Of a stretch of DNA of 60,418 nucleotides, positions 38,151 through 48,771 are shown piece by piece. The DNA is from Thermoplasmatota archaeon (GTDB lineage Archaea; Thermoplasmatota; E2; UBA202; JdFR-43): the NCBI GenBank assembly GCA_029259055.1, contig JAPDJP010000008.1, forward strand, positions 1-60,418, in the 5' to 3' direction. A program made the position numbers and the translations under genes. The number at the start of each line of letters is the position of its first letter. The first letter of the stretch is position 1. The notes beneath the pieces were generated by a model. It was not told the DNA's origin, ran no database searches, and saw nothing but the letters and a program-made list of their open reading frames with translations.

Positions 38151-38772
38151 GATAAGCGGTGAGGAAAAGAAAAAGCAGAAAATCCAGCCTCCACCAACCA
38201 AAATAATATTTGAATATCCTTCCAGCAACACAGAAGAATTCATAAAAAAATTATATGAGGAGATGGGGCTACAGGAATTGAGCAATGGAATAGAATGTAT
38301 GGAAAAGGAAGTTGAAAGCACCTTTTCTAAAAATTTAGATTTTTATATAAAAGAGGAAGCACTTAAAAAAATGGTCTTACATTGTTATGAGATGGCTAAA
38401 GAAAGAAAAGAAGCAATGGGTTTTTTAATAGGAGACGTTAAGTACTGGGATAGAGAATATTCGGTAGTATATGATATTGCTACAACCTCGTTGGACGCCT
38501 CACCATTTTATGTAAGATTTGATAGAGAAGCATTTGAAAATCTATTTGATAAGTTAGATGAAATTGAATATGAATATATACTAATTGGATGGTATCATTC
38601 ACATCTTGGATATACAAGCTTTATGTCAAGCATTGATTTAGAGACCCAGAAAAAATATTTTAACCAACCTTTTCATGCTGCTATAGTTCTTGACCCAATT
38701 GCAAAAGATATGAAAGCCTTTAGATTAATGAATGGAGATTGCGTTGAAATTCCATTTGCAATTTTTAAGTAA
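38134..38772 (+). CDS. JAMM/MPN+ metallo-isopeptidase
   Basis: The 212-aa product (GTG start 38134) has about 70 N-terminal residues with no clear domain, then an MPN+ domain. The metal-site motif is intact: Glu93 (KEAMGFLIG), then H155-S-H157-x7-S165-x2-D168 (WYHSHLGYTSFMSSID). This is the active Zn site of Rpn11, CSN5 and archaeal JAMM1 deubiquitylases. It would remove the operon's modifier from targets. Because the modifier already ends in GG, precursor trimming is not needed, so deconjugation is the likely job. It overlaps the E2 by 17 bp and converges on lysK (8 bp). Confidence 0.94.
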   Translation: MKKLIKISGEEKKKQKIQPPPTKIIFEYPSSNTEEFIKKLYEEMGLQELSNGIECMEKEVESTFSKNLDFYIKEEALKKMVLHCYEMAKERKEAMGFLIGDVKYWDREYSVVYDIATTSLDASPFYVRFDREAFENLFDKLDEIEYEYILIGWYHSHLGYTSFMSSIDLETQKKYFNQPFHAAIVLDPIAKDMKAFRLMNGDCVEIPFAIFK

Positions 38773-40294
38773 TAAAATCTTTTATCCTTTTTAGCACAAA
38801 ATTTTTTCCCAGAGATTGCAAAAAATAGCCTGCTCTAGGCCCCTGTTTTTTTGCTAACAGAATTTTATATATTGTTTGAAAAGCTTTTTTTGCTGGAAAA
38901 TTTGTTTCTTTTGCCACTTCATGAATTGTTGTATGTATTTTTTCGGCATCCCATTCAATTTTTTCAAATTTTTCTAGTAGATTTTTTAGAAAATCTTTTT
39001 CAGCATTTTTTATTTCCACATTTGGTTTCTCATATTGCAGTTCAAATTTTATTTCATCAGGAGCATATTTTTTTAGCCAGTAAACAATTTTTTCGTATCT
39101 TTCTTTTAGCCTATTTAAATCAAATTTTTCTAATTTATATTTTCTTTTTAGAATTTCCAAAACTTCCTCAAAATTCTTACCTATCTGAGCAACAACCGCG
39201 AGATGGCGATACGGAATTATGATTGGAAGTTTTTGAGCTATTTCGTAAGGTTGAGAAAGTTCATAAACTCTTCTTGCATTCTTTAAATCTTCTTTTTCGA
39301 CTCCAAAATAAACCCTTTCATATTTATCATATTCATCAACTAAATCCAGAATTCCATAACCAGTATCAAATTCAATGTGGCGGTATGGTTCATATTTCAT
39401 AAATAAAAATCGCAGAACTTCGGGAGGGAGAATCTTAAGAACTTCTTCAGCAGATATTGCTACACCTGTTGACGCATGCATTGCTCCTTTTCCCTTTAAA
39501 TGAATGAATTCATATACAAGAGGCATGGGAGGTTCATATTCATAAACCTTTTTTGCAATTTCCTTTCCAGTATCCCATGAACCGCCAGCTGCTGCGTGGT
39601 CTTTTCCGAAAGCTTCGAAAGTAACTTTAAAAATTTTCCATCTTGCAGGCCAGTCAATTCTCCATGGTAACTTTCCTATACCTCCTTTTCTTATATCAAC
39701 CTCCCCTTCAAAATTGCATTTGCATTTATAGGTGACAATAGGATATTCATAATTTGTAATCTCTCCATACAATTTTCCGCAATTTTCGCATTTTATACTT
39801 AATGGCATCCAATGTTTAGGAAGTTCTCTTTTTGCTATATTTGTTAATATTTCTCTAATCACCTCCGCTTTATCCAGCGCTGTTTTAATTGCCTCTTTGT
39901 ATATCCCTTTCTCATATAGTTCATGGGCTAAATAGATTTTAGGAGTTACTCCTATATCTTTTAAGCTATTTAAAAATGGTTCAAGAAAATGCTCCGCATA
40001 ATTTTTATGTCCTTCACATGGACACGGAATTTCTGACAAAGGCATACCAACCCATTTTTCATAATGAGAAGGTAGAAAAGGATAAACCTTCCTAAGAGGG
40101 TCAAAAGTATCTCCAATATATATTAATTCTGCTTTTCCTCCTTTCTCCTTTAAAGCCCTATATATTGCTTCTGTTGTTAAAACCTCTCTCAAATTTCCAA
40201 CATGAATTGGACCAGATGGAGTTATGGCAGTAGCTAAAACATGCTTTTCCCCTCTTTTTAACAATTTTTCTGCAACAACATCAGCCCAATGCAC
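38765..40294 (-). CDS. lysK: Class I lysyl-tRNA synthetase
   Basis: The 509-aa product is the archaeal-type class I enzyme, unrelated to class II LysRS. It carries the HIGH-equivalent HVGN (31-34, in PSGPIHVGNLRE), the GDTFDPLRKVYPFLP block, Cys-rich CENCGKLYG and YKCKC zinc segments, and DWPARWKIFKVTFEAFGKDHAAAGGSWDTG. KGAMHASTG is the KMSKS-equivalent region, and a C-terminal helical anticodon-binding domain follows. The start at ATG 40294 fits family length. Its upstream region is divergent from the methylthiotransferase gene, with 92 bp between starts. Confidence 0.96.
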   Translation of the reverse strand: MHWADVVAEKLLKRGEKHVLATAITPSGPIHVGNLREVLTTEAIYRALKEKGGKAELIYIGDTFDPLRKVYPFLPSHYEKWVGMPLSEIPCPCEGHKNYAEHFLEPFLNSLKDIGVTPKIYLAHELYEKGIYKEAIKTALDKAEVIREILTNIAKRELPKHWMPLSIKCENCGKLYGEITNYEYPIVTYKCKCNFEGEVDIRKGGIGKLPWRIDWPARWKIFKVTFEAFGKDHAAAGGSWDTGKEIAKKVYEYEPPMPLVYEFIHLKGKGAMHASTGVAISAEEVLKILPPEVLRFLFMKYEPYRHIEFDTGYGILDLVDEYDKYERVYFGVEKEDLKNARRVYELSQPYEIAQKLPIIIPYRHLAVVAQIGKNFEEVLEILKRKYKLEKFDLNRLKERYEKIVYWLKKYAPDEIKFELQYEKPNVEIKNAEKDFLKNLLEKFEKIEWDAEKIHTTIHEVAKETNFPAKKAFQTIYKILLAKKQGPRAGYFLQSLGKNFVLKRIKDFIT

Positions 40295-40386
40295 ATGAAA
40301 AAAGCATTCTCATTATTTATTGATGACGGTTGCAAGAAATTACATTACTAAGAACAAATTTATAAATAAGTCATTTTATAGGAAAT

Positions 40387-41628
40387 GTGAAAATATATAT
40401 GGAAGTGTATGGATGCGCAGCCAATCAGGGAGATGCATCGATAATGAAAGGTATATTAGTGGAGAGAGGACACGAGTTAGTTGAGAGTTTAGATGAGGCG
40501 GATGCATCTATAATAGTGACTTGCACAGTTATAGATACAACCCAGCAAAGAATGATAAATAGAATAAGAGAATTGAATAAAAAGCCTTTAATTGTCGCCG
40601 GATGTATGGCATCTGCTCAGCAGGATTTGGTAAAAAAAGTTGCAAAAAATGCCCTGCTTCTTCCTCCTCGTTATATTCATTGTGTGGCGGATTTGTTAGA
40701 AGGAAAAAATGAATTTTATTATATGCCAAAAGCTGGTTTGCCAAGAAAAATCGATATAAGATTGAATATTCCTATATCTGATGGATGTCTTTATAATTGT
40801 TCTTATTGCATTACCAAAAAGGCAAGAGGGAATTTAACATCTTATAATTTAAAAGATATTGTGAAGGATATTGAAAATGCGATTAAGAATGGTTGTAAGG
40901 AAATAAGGTTAACATCACAGGATACAGCATCCTACGGAAAAGATATTGGGGAAAGTTTGCCACATCTTATCAATGAAGTTGCCGATTTAGAAGGAGATTT
41001 TAGAATAAGAGTAGGAATGATGCATCCTTTGTCGGCTCACAAAATATTTGATGAATTAATGGAAGCTTATAAAAATAAGAAGGTTTATAAGTTTCTCCAT
41101 TTACCTCTTCAATCCGCTTCTCCAAAAATTTTGAAAGCAATGAGAAGAGGATATGACTATGAATTATTTAAAGATTTAGTTTTTGAGTTCAGAAAGAAAT
41201 TTAAAGATTCGTCCTTTGCAACTGATATAATAGTTGCTTTCCCCAATGAAAGTCAAGAAGATTTTGAAATAACCCTATCGGCATTGGAGGAGATTTCACC
41301 AGATGTTACTAATATAACCCGCTTTTCTCCTCGCCCCCATACAGATGCTTGGAATATGAAAAGATTGCCAACGCAAATTGCAAAGGAAAGGTCAAGAATA
41401 TTAACATGTGTTGCAACAAAAATTGCATATGAAAATAACAAAAAATTGGTTGGCAGAACATATGAAGTTTTGGTTTTGGAGGAATATAAGGAATGGAAAA
41501 TAGGGAAAACAGATTCATATAAATCAGTTTTTTTGAAAAAAGCAAATATAGGAGAGTTTATAAATGCTAAAATAATAGATGCAACCCCAACTCATTTAAA
41601 TGGGGAGGAGTTATACTTACATGATTAA
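40387..41628 (+). CDS. tRNA t6A37 methylthiotransferase (CDKAL1/MtaB-type)
   Basis: This radical-SAM enzyme adds a methylthio group to t6A37, giving ms2t6A. The 413-aa product has the UPF0004 domain with cluster ligands C10, C46 and C73, the radical-SAM motif C134-x3-C138-x2-C141 in DGCLYNCSYC, and a C-terminal TRAM-like domain (GRTYEVLVLEEYKEWKIGKTDSYKSVF). The archaeal members, sister to eukaryotic CDKAL1, carry the same order. The start is GTG 40387; the ATG two bases earlier is in another frame and stops at once. The 3' end overlaps csl4 by 8 bp. Confidence 0.93.
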   Translation: MKIYMEVYGCAANQGDASIMKGILVERGHELVESLDEADASIIVTCTVIDTTQQRMINRIRELNKKPLIVAGCMASAQQDLVKKVAKNALLLPPRYIHCVADLLEGKNEFYYMPKAGLPRKIDIRLNIPISDGCLYNCSYCITKKARGNLTSYNLKDIVKDIENAIKNGCKEIRLTSQDTASYGKDIGESLPHLINEVADLEGDFRIRVGMMHPLSAHKIFDELMEAYKNKKVYKFLHLPLQSASPKILKAMRRGYDYELFKDLVFEFRKKFKDSSFATDIIVAFPNESQEDFEITLSALEEISPDVTNITRFSPRPHTDAWNMKRLPTQIAKERSRILTCVATKIAYENNKKLVGRTYEVLVLEEYKEWKIGKTDSYKSVFLKKANIGEFINAKIIDATPTHLNGEELYLHD

Positions 41629-42202
41629 GGAAGGAAGCATTGTGTTACCAGGAGATAAAATTGCAACAACGGAAGAATTGGTGGCGGGCGAAGGGACATT
41701 TGAAGATAGGGGAGATATAATAGCAAGTATTGTTGGAAAATTTGTTGTAGATAAAGAAAAAATGAAAGCTATTGTTATACCAACAACAGATACACCTCTT
41801 ATTTTGAAAAAAGGAGATACCGCAATATGCGAGGTAAAACAAATATCAGATTCATTAGTTATAGTTAAGATTGTTCATATAGCTGGCAAAAAAAGACAAA
41901 TAGCGGGTGAGAAGGATGCTGCAATCCATATATCAAATATAAGTAATGAATTTATAGATGATATAGGAAGAAAATTTAGAATAGGAGATATTGTTAGAGC
42001 AAAAATTATAAAAGCTGAACCAGCTATTCAACTATCTACAAAAGATAAAAGATTAGGGGTAATTAAGGCATTTTGCATAAATTGTAGGAATCCTCTTATA
42101 AGAAAAAATAATTTACTTGAATGTCCTATATGTGGGCATATTGAGGAGAGAAAATTGGCAGATGATTATGGAGAAGGAAATATTGACAGGGTGGTTAAAT
42201 GA
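41621..42202 (+). CDS. csl4: Exosome RNA-binding subunit Csl4
   Basis: The 193-aa product from ATG 41621 (IKEGSIVLPGDKIA) has an N-terminal domain, an S1 RNA-binding domain (about 60-140, ISDSLVIVKIVHIAG and FRIGDIVRAKIIKAEPAIQLSTKD) and a C-terminal zinc ribbon (CINCRNPL, then CPICGH). It caps the archaeal exosome and recruits DnaG or RNA. It overlaps the methylthiotransferase gene by 8 bp and rpoL by 4 bp, forming a tRNA-modification/RNA-decay/transcription operon. Confidence 0.95.
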   Translation: MIKEGSIVLPGDKIATTEELVAGEGTFEDRGDIIASIVGKFVVDKEKMKAIVIPTTDTPLILKKGDTAICEVKQISDSLVIVKIVHIAGKKRQIAGEKDAAIHISNISNEFIDDIGRKFRIGDIVRAKIIKAEPAIQLSTKDKRLGVIKAFCINCRNPLIRKNNLLECPICGHIEERKLADDYGEGNIDRVVK

Positions 42203-42471
42203 AATTGGAAGTAAAAATAAAAAAAGAGAGTGATAAAGAAATTGAGTTTGAAATAATTGGCGAAAAAACTTTGTTAAATCCATTGAAACAAAAATTGCTT
42301 GAATATAAGGAAGTTGAATACGCTGAATGGGAAGTTAAGCATCCTTTGACAACGAACCCGGAATTTTATTTGAGGGTTAGTAACGGAAATGTAAAAGAAG
42401 TCTTAAAAAGGGCGATAGAGGATTTGAAGAAAGATATTGAAAGCTTGCAAAAGCAAATAGATGAACAATGA
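42199..42471 (+). CDS. rpoL: DNA-directed RNA polymerase subunit L (Rpo11)
   Basis: The 90-aa subunit pairs with subunit D in the assembly platform, equivalent to the bacterial alpha dimer and eukaryotic Rpb11. It shows the typical N-terminal strand, LLNPLKQKLLEYKEVEYAEWEVKHPL, NPEFYLRV and the C-terminal dimerisation helix (VLKRAIEDLKKDIESL). It starts within the csl4 stop (ATGA overlap) and overlaps truD by 11 bp. Confidence 0.96.
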   Translation: MKLEVKIKKESDKEIEFEIIGEKTLLNPLKQKLLEYKEVEYAEWEVKHPLTTNPEFYLRVSNGNVKEVLKRAIEDLKKDIESLQKQIDEQ

Positions 42472-43744
42472 AGAAATAAATGAAAAAATAATTGGAATAT
42501 TCACATATATTACAAAATCAAAAGGAATAAAGGGAAAAATAAAGAAAGAGCCTGAAGATTTTATTGTAGAAGAAATACCAATATATCCCAAACCGTTGAA
42601 TGGGAAATATACAATAGCAAGGGTTACTTCAAAGAATTGGGAAACAAATAGACTTATTGAAAAACTGGCTAACGAATTACAAATTTCATCAAATTCAATA
42701 GGATATGCAGGAATAAAAGATAAAAGAGCGATTACAACCCAATTAATGTCATTTCCAGTTGATATTGAAAAGCTAAAGAAAATCAATATAAAAGATGTAA
42801 AAATAGAAATTTTATATAAATCTTCTAAACCCATTTATTCAGGAAAATTGATAGGAAACAGATTTCATATAATAATAAGAGATATTAAAGGAAGTGAAGA
42901 AGATGTCAGAAAATTAATCAATGAAATAAAAGAAATAGGAGGATTTCCGAATTTTTTTGGCATACAAAGATTTGGGATAGCACGCCCCATAACCCATATT
43001 GTTGGAAAATATATAATCAAAAATGAAATTGAAAAGGCTATAATGGCTTATATAGCCAATCCAATAGAAGGAGAGGATGAAGAAAGTTATGAGGCAAGAA
43101 AATTTTTAGAGGAAACCTTAGATTTTGAAAAAGCATTAGAAATATATCCGAAAAAATTGGTGTTCGAAAGAAGAATAATTAATTATTTATCTAAACATCC
43201 AAATAAATGGAAAGAAGCATTATTAACGTTGCCAAAAAACCTTATAAGAATTTTTTTGCACGCATATCAATCTTATTTATTCAATAAAATTCTTTCTTAT
43301 AGGATAGAAGAAGGATTGCCGATTAATAAGGCATTGGAGGGAGATATTGTAATTACATGGGATCGGGAAATAGTTATACAAAGTTATAACGGAATATATG
43401 TTAATAAAAGAAATATAGAGAAAATAAATAAGCAGATAATGAAAAATAAATGTTTTCCTTCAGGAGCAATAGTCGGTTATAATTTGCGCCTGGCAGAAGG
43501 AAAAATGGGGGAAATAGAAGAAAGAGTGATAGAAGAAGAGGGAATAGAGGAGGATGAATTTAGATTACCTCATATGCCCGAATTCGCTTGCAAGGCGATG
43601 AGAAGAATATTAATCGTTCCATTAAAAGAAATTAAATGGAAGATTGAAGATAAAAATTTATATCTACAATTTACGCTTCCAAAAGGGTGTTATGCTACTT
43701 CCCTATTAAGAGAAATAATGAAGGCGGATATATTTAGTTATTAA
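42461..43744 (+). CDS. truD: tRNA pseudouridine(13) synthase TruD
   Basis: It converts U13 of tRNA to pseudouridine. The 427-aa archaeal-length product has KEPEDFIVEEIPIYP at the N-terminus and the catalytic Asp in YAGIKDKRAITTQLMS. It also has GRNF-type RFHIIIRDI, FPNFFGIQRFG, a family insert (about 200-330), and CYATSLLREIMK at the end. It is the last gene of the csl4-rpoL-truD unit. Confidence 0.95.
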   Translation: MNNEEINEKIIGIFTYITKSKGIKGKIKKEPEDFIVEEIPIYPKPLNGKYTIARVTSKNWETNRLIEKLANELQISSNSIGYAGIKDKRAITTQLMSFPVDIEKLKKINIKDVKIEILYKSSKPIYSGKLIGNRFHIIIRDIKGSEEDVRKLINEIKEIGGFPNFFGIQRFGIARPITHIVGKYIIKNEIEKAIMAYIANPIEGEDEESYEARKFLEETLDFEKALEIYPKKLVFERRIINYLSKHPNKWKEALLTLPKNLIRIFLHAYQSYLFNKILSYRIEEGLPINKALEGDIVITWDREIVIQSYNGIYVNKRNIEKINKQIMKNKCFPSGAIVGYNLRLAEGKMGEIEERVIEEEGIEEDEFRLPHMPEFACKAMRRILIVPLKEIKWKIEDKNLYLQFTLPKGCYATSLLREIMKADIFSY

Positions 43745-43832
43745 AAAATTATAACTTTTGTTGTTCTTATGTATATGGATTATGAGGTATACCTTAATAA
43801 AATTAAAAATGAGAAGAGCGGATGAATTGGGC

Positions 43833-45970
<2,138 letters not shown>

Positions 45971-46021
45971 AGAGATAAATAAAGTTCATAAATAAAAAGG
46001 TTTGGTATCATCTTTTGAACT

Positions 46022-46879
46022 TCAATTTAAAAACAAAACGGAATGTCTAATTTTTTCCGCCAAGTCTTTTTTTATTCCTTTTTCCTTTAATATCCTGCCA
46101 CCAAAAACTCTTTTTTTCTTCGCTTCCCTACCTATTATAACCAAATCAGCATTTACTCTGTCTGCATATTTAACAATTTCATTTTCTAAGGCGCCAACTG
46201 AAATATCTATCACCAAATTTTCATATTTCTTTGCGAATTCCTTGGCTTTTTCCAATAATTCTTCTATGCTTCTTTCCATTTTTCTGCCTTTCTCATCTAC
46301 CTCTACTTTTTCTTCAGCATCTATTATGTATACAAGATATGGCTTATAGCCGAATTTTTCCGCAATTTGCAAAGTAAGCGTTGGCACCCTAACATTTGGG
46401 GCTAAATTTGTACATACTCCCAAAACATTTTCACTCCTTTTACCTATTTCAACCCATATTGGTATATTTAGAGTTTCAAAAAGTCTATATTTTAAAAAAC
46501 AATCTTTTTCATATCCCATTACAACGCAAGTCGCATTATACTCTCTAACGCTTTTAATTATTTCTTCTGAAAATTCACCAACAACAACTTTTCTTTCAAA
46601 TTGTTCGATATAATTATTCAATTTATTGAAAACTATATCCGCAATCTCTCTATTTTTTTCAATAAGATTTTCTTCGATTTCCTTTCTTTGCTCCTCCGTT
46701 AAGAAAGGCTCCGCAACATCTTCCATTTTCTTTAATATCTTCTCCTCAATAATGTAAACAACATATACATCACTACCAAAAATTTCAACAAATTTTTTTA
46801 TCCTTTTTGCAACATTCTCTTGAAAGAATTCTGATGAAATAGGAAATAACAGTTTCTTAAATATCTCCGTTAAAACCAT
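46022..46879 (-). CDS. Tandem universal-stress-protein (UspA) domains
   Basis: The 285-aa product contains two Usp-like Rossmann halves. Residues 1 to about 140 have KKLLFPISSE and a degenerate loop (VVMGYEKDCFLK). Residues about 150-285 have VLGVCTNLAPNVRVPTLTLQIAEKFG and ADLVIIGREAKKKRVFGG. The ATP-binding G-2x-G-9x-G(S/T) motif is diverged in both, so nucleotide binding is uncertain. It stands 51 bp from the coiled-coil gene and 33 bp from the transporter. Confidence 0.82.
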   Translation of the reverse strand: MVLTEIFKKLLFPISSEFFQENVAKRIKKFVEIFGSDVYVVYIIEEKILKKMEDVAEPFLTEEQRKEIEENLIEKNREIADIVFNKLNNYIEQFERKVVVGEFSEEIIKSVREYNATCVVMGYEKDCFLKYRLFETLNIPIWVEIGKRSENVLGVCTNLAPNVRVPTLTLQIAEKFGYKPYLVYIIDAEEKVEVDEKGRKMERSIEELLEKAKEFAKKYENLVIDISVGALENEIVKYADRVNADLVIIGREAKKKRVFGGRILKEKGIKKDLAEKIRHSVLFLN

Positions 46880-46912
46880 TAAAAATAAATTAACATATAA
46901 TATAAAACTTTT

Positions 46913-48253
46913 TCATATTAACAAAGGCCAGTAAAAATTAGCTATTAGAAATATTATTGTTAAACATATGATACCAGCAACTATACCTGTTTTTGCCATA
47001 TGTCTTTGGGAGAGATAACCAGATGAATAAGCTATTGCCATGCCAGGCGTTGCAATTATAAATACGAATGCCGCCCCGCCAGCTATTGCTGTTGCCATGG
47101 CCGCAATTATGGGTGATAAATTAGTTTGAGATGCCATGCTAATCGATATGGGTAGCATTGTTGCCACAGCAGCTGTATTACTCATAAAGTTGGTTAATAT
47201 GAAGGTTAATAATATGATACATGCTAATATGGCATATTCATTTCCACCAGAAATCAAAACCATTTTGGAAGCAAGCCATTGAGCTGCATGGGTATTTTCT
47301 AATCCCTTTCCCATTGTTATTGCTCCTCCATAAACAAGTATTATTCCCCACTGAACCCTCTTTTCAACATCTTCCCATTTAATTAATCCTAAAAAGAACA
47401 AAGAAATAACAGAAAGAAGAGCAATAACAGCCATTCCTATGGCATCTGAAAAGAAAATCCATAAAAAAATTGTTATTGCTATTACTAAAATGAGCAGTTT
47501 TTCATTTCTTCCAATTTCCTTCATTTCCTCTTCTTCCACTATTACATCATTTATTTCTGGAGGAAAAAAATAAAGAATAAGAAAAGTTACAATTGGAAGA
47601 GAAATAAAAACAATTGGCAAACTAAACTTCATCCAATCAAAAAATGACATTTTATAACCCATTTCATCCAAAAAGGCTATTGTGAGGGGATTTCTTGCTC
47701 CTCCAAGCAATGTTCCCCAGCTCCCTATCGTTGTGCCATATGTTAAAGCCAGCATAGTTGCAATGCCAAAATTGCTCTTTTTCGGCTCAGCTTTAACCGC
47801 TATTAATATGTGTAATAGAATTGGTAATAGCAATGCTGCTACTCCATGCTCCTGCATTATAAATGAAAGCACAGCCCCAACAAACATTATACCAAATACA
47901 AAAAAATGAGGGCTTTTTCCAAAAATTTTTAAAAATCTAACTGCAAATCTTTTATGCAATTTATATTTTTCAATGGCAGCAGCTAACATAAAAGATGCCA
48001 ATATAAAAAATACAGCCCTATTTCCAAAACTTGAGAAGACTTCTTTTACATCAGCTATACCAAATATGGGTTGTAAGACCATTATTAATAGTCCTGTAGC
48101 TGCCAAAGGAATAGCTTCTGTAAGCCATAAAAAAACAGCCATAGCCAATATACCCAGCATTATTAATCCTTGTCTTGTTAATCCTTCCGGAACTGGTAAA
48201 ATAAGAGATAAAATAATAATTAGCATCGCTATAGCAATATAAACTGAGCGCAT
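46913..48253 (-). CDS. SLC13/DASS-family anion symporter
   Basis: From ATG 48253 (MRSVYIAIAML) the product is 446 aa with about 11-12 transmembrane segments. It carries the family signature around TNFMSNTAAVATMLPISISMA and an equivalent first-half motif near SFIMQEHGVAALLLPI. The family moves di- and tricarboxylates, sulfate or phosphate with Na+. The first-half motif differs from the usual SNT, so the ion choice is open. An upstream ATG at 48292 would leave only 2 bp to the divergent PUA gene and no room for promoters, so I chose 48253. Confidence 0.88.
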   Translation of the reverse strand: MRSVYIAIAMLIIILSLILPVPEGLTRQGLIMLGILAMAVFLWLTEAIPLAATGLLIMVLQPIFGIADVKEVFSSFGNRAVFFILASFMLAAAIEKYKLHKRFAVRFLKIFGKSPHFFVFGIMFVGAVLSFIMQEHGVAALLLPILLHILIAVKAEPKKSNFGIATMLALTYGTTIGSWGTLLGGARNPLTIAFLDEMGYKMSFFDWMKFSLPIVFISLPIVTFLILYFFPPEINDVIVEEEEMKEIGRNEKLLILVIAITIFLWIFFSDAIGMAVIALLSVISLFFLGLIKWEDVEKRVQWGIILVYGGAITMGKGLENTHAAQWLASKMVLISGGNEYAILACIILLTFILTNFMSNTAAVATMLPISISMASQTNLSPIIAAMATAIAGGAAFVFIIATPGMAIAYSSGYLSQRHMAKTGIVAGIICLTIIFLIANFYWPLLI

Positions 48254-48294
48254 TCTTTTGAAAAGTAAAATATAGAATAAAAATATTTTCATTT

Positions 48295-48771
48295 ATGACA
48301 GAAATCAAAAACAGGCATAAATTGAGAAAAAAAGAGGCAAAGGAATTTATAAGGAAAATTGAAGAAAATCTTGGATGCAAAATAAATAATGAAATAGAAA
48401 TAGCGGATTATGAAAACATAAAACTAATTTTTATAGATGGAGAATTGCATGGGCTAATTTTTGATGGCATACCATTTCTTAATGTAGAGGGGTTAAAGAA
48501 ATACAAACCAACTAAAAAATTTGTTGTAGTTGATGATGGAGCCATCAAGCATATTTTGAACGGGGCGGATGTGATGGCGCCCGGTATTATTGAAGCAGAT
48601 AAGGAGATAAAAGAGGGTGATTTAGTTTGGATTAGAGATGAAAGGGGGCTACCTCTGGCAATAGGCAAAGCATTGATGGATGGGGAGAGAATGAGCAATG
48701 AGAAAAAGGGGAGGGCTATAGAGAATATACATTTTATTGGGGATAAGATTTGGAAGATGTGTAAAAAATGA
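48295..48771 (+). CDS. PUA-domain RNA-binding protein (MCT-1/Tma20-like)
   Basis: The 158-aa product has an N-terminal alpha/beta domain (KNRHKLRKKEAKEFIRKIEE) and a C-terminal PUA domain (KKFVVVDDGAIKHILNGADVMAPGIIEADKEIKEGDLVWI). The layout matches archaeal DUF1947-PUA proteins, relatives of MCT-1 and Tma20, which work in translation re-initiation and recycling. AT-rich aaaatata upstream gives a TATA-like box within the 41-bp divergent region. It overlaps the PLD gene by 4 bp. Confidence 0.92.
   Translation: MTEIKNRHKLRKKEAKEFIRKIEENLGCKINNEIEIADYENIKLIFIDGELHGLIFDGIPFLNVEGLKKYKPTKKFVVVDDGAIKHILNGADVMAPGIIEADKEIKEGDLVWIRDERGLPLAIGKALMDGERMSNEKKGRAIENIHFIGDKIWKMCKK

Noticed and set aside
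43745-43832. A short ORF (starting MYMDYEVYLNK) and the palindrome aggtatacct between truD and purA
   Set aside because: The ORF is only 18 codons with no ribosome site, and the 10-bp palindrome is expected by chance in this composition.
48253-48292. ATG 48292 as start of the anion transporter
   Set aside because: It would leave 2 bp to the divergent PUA gene and no room for promoters; ATG 48253 begins directly at the first helix.
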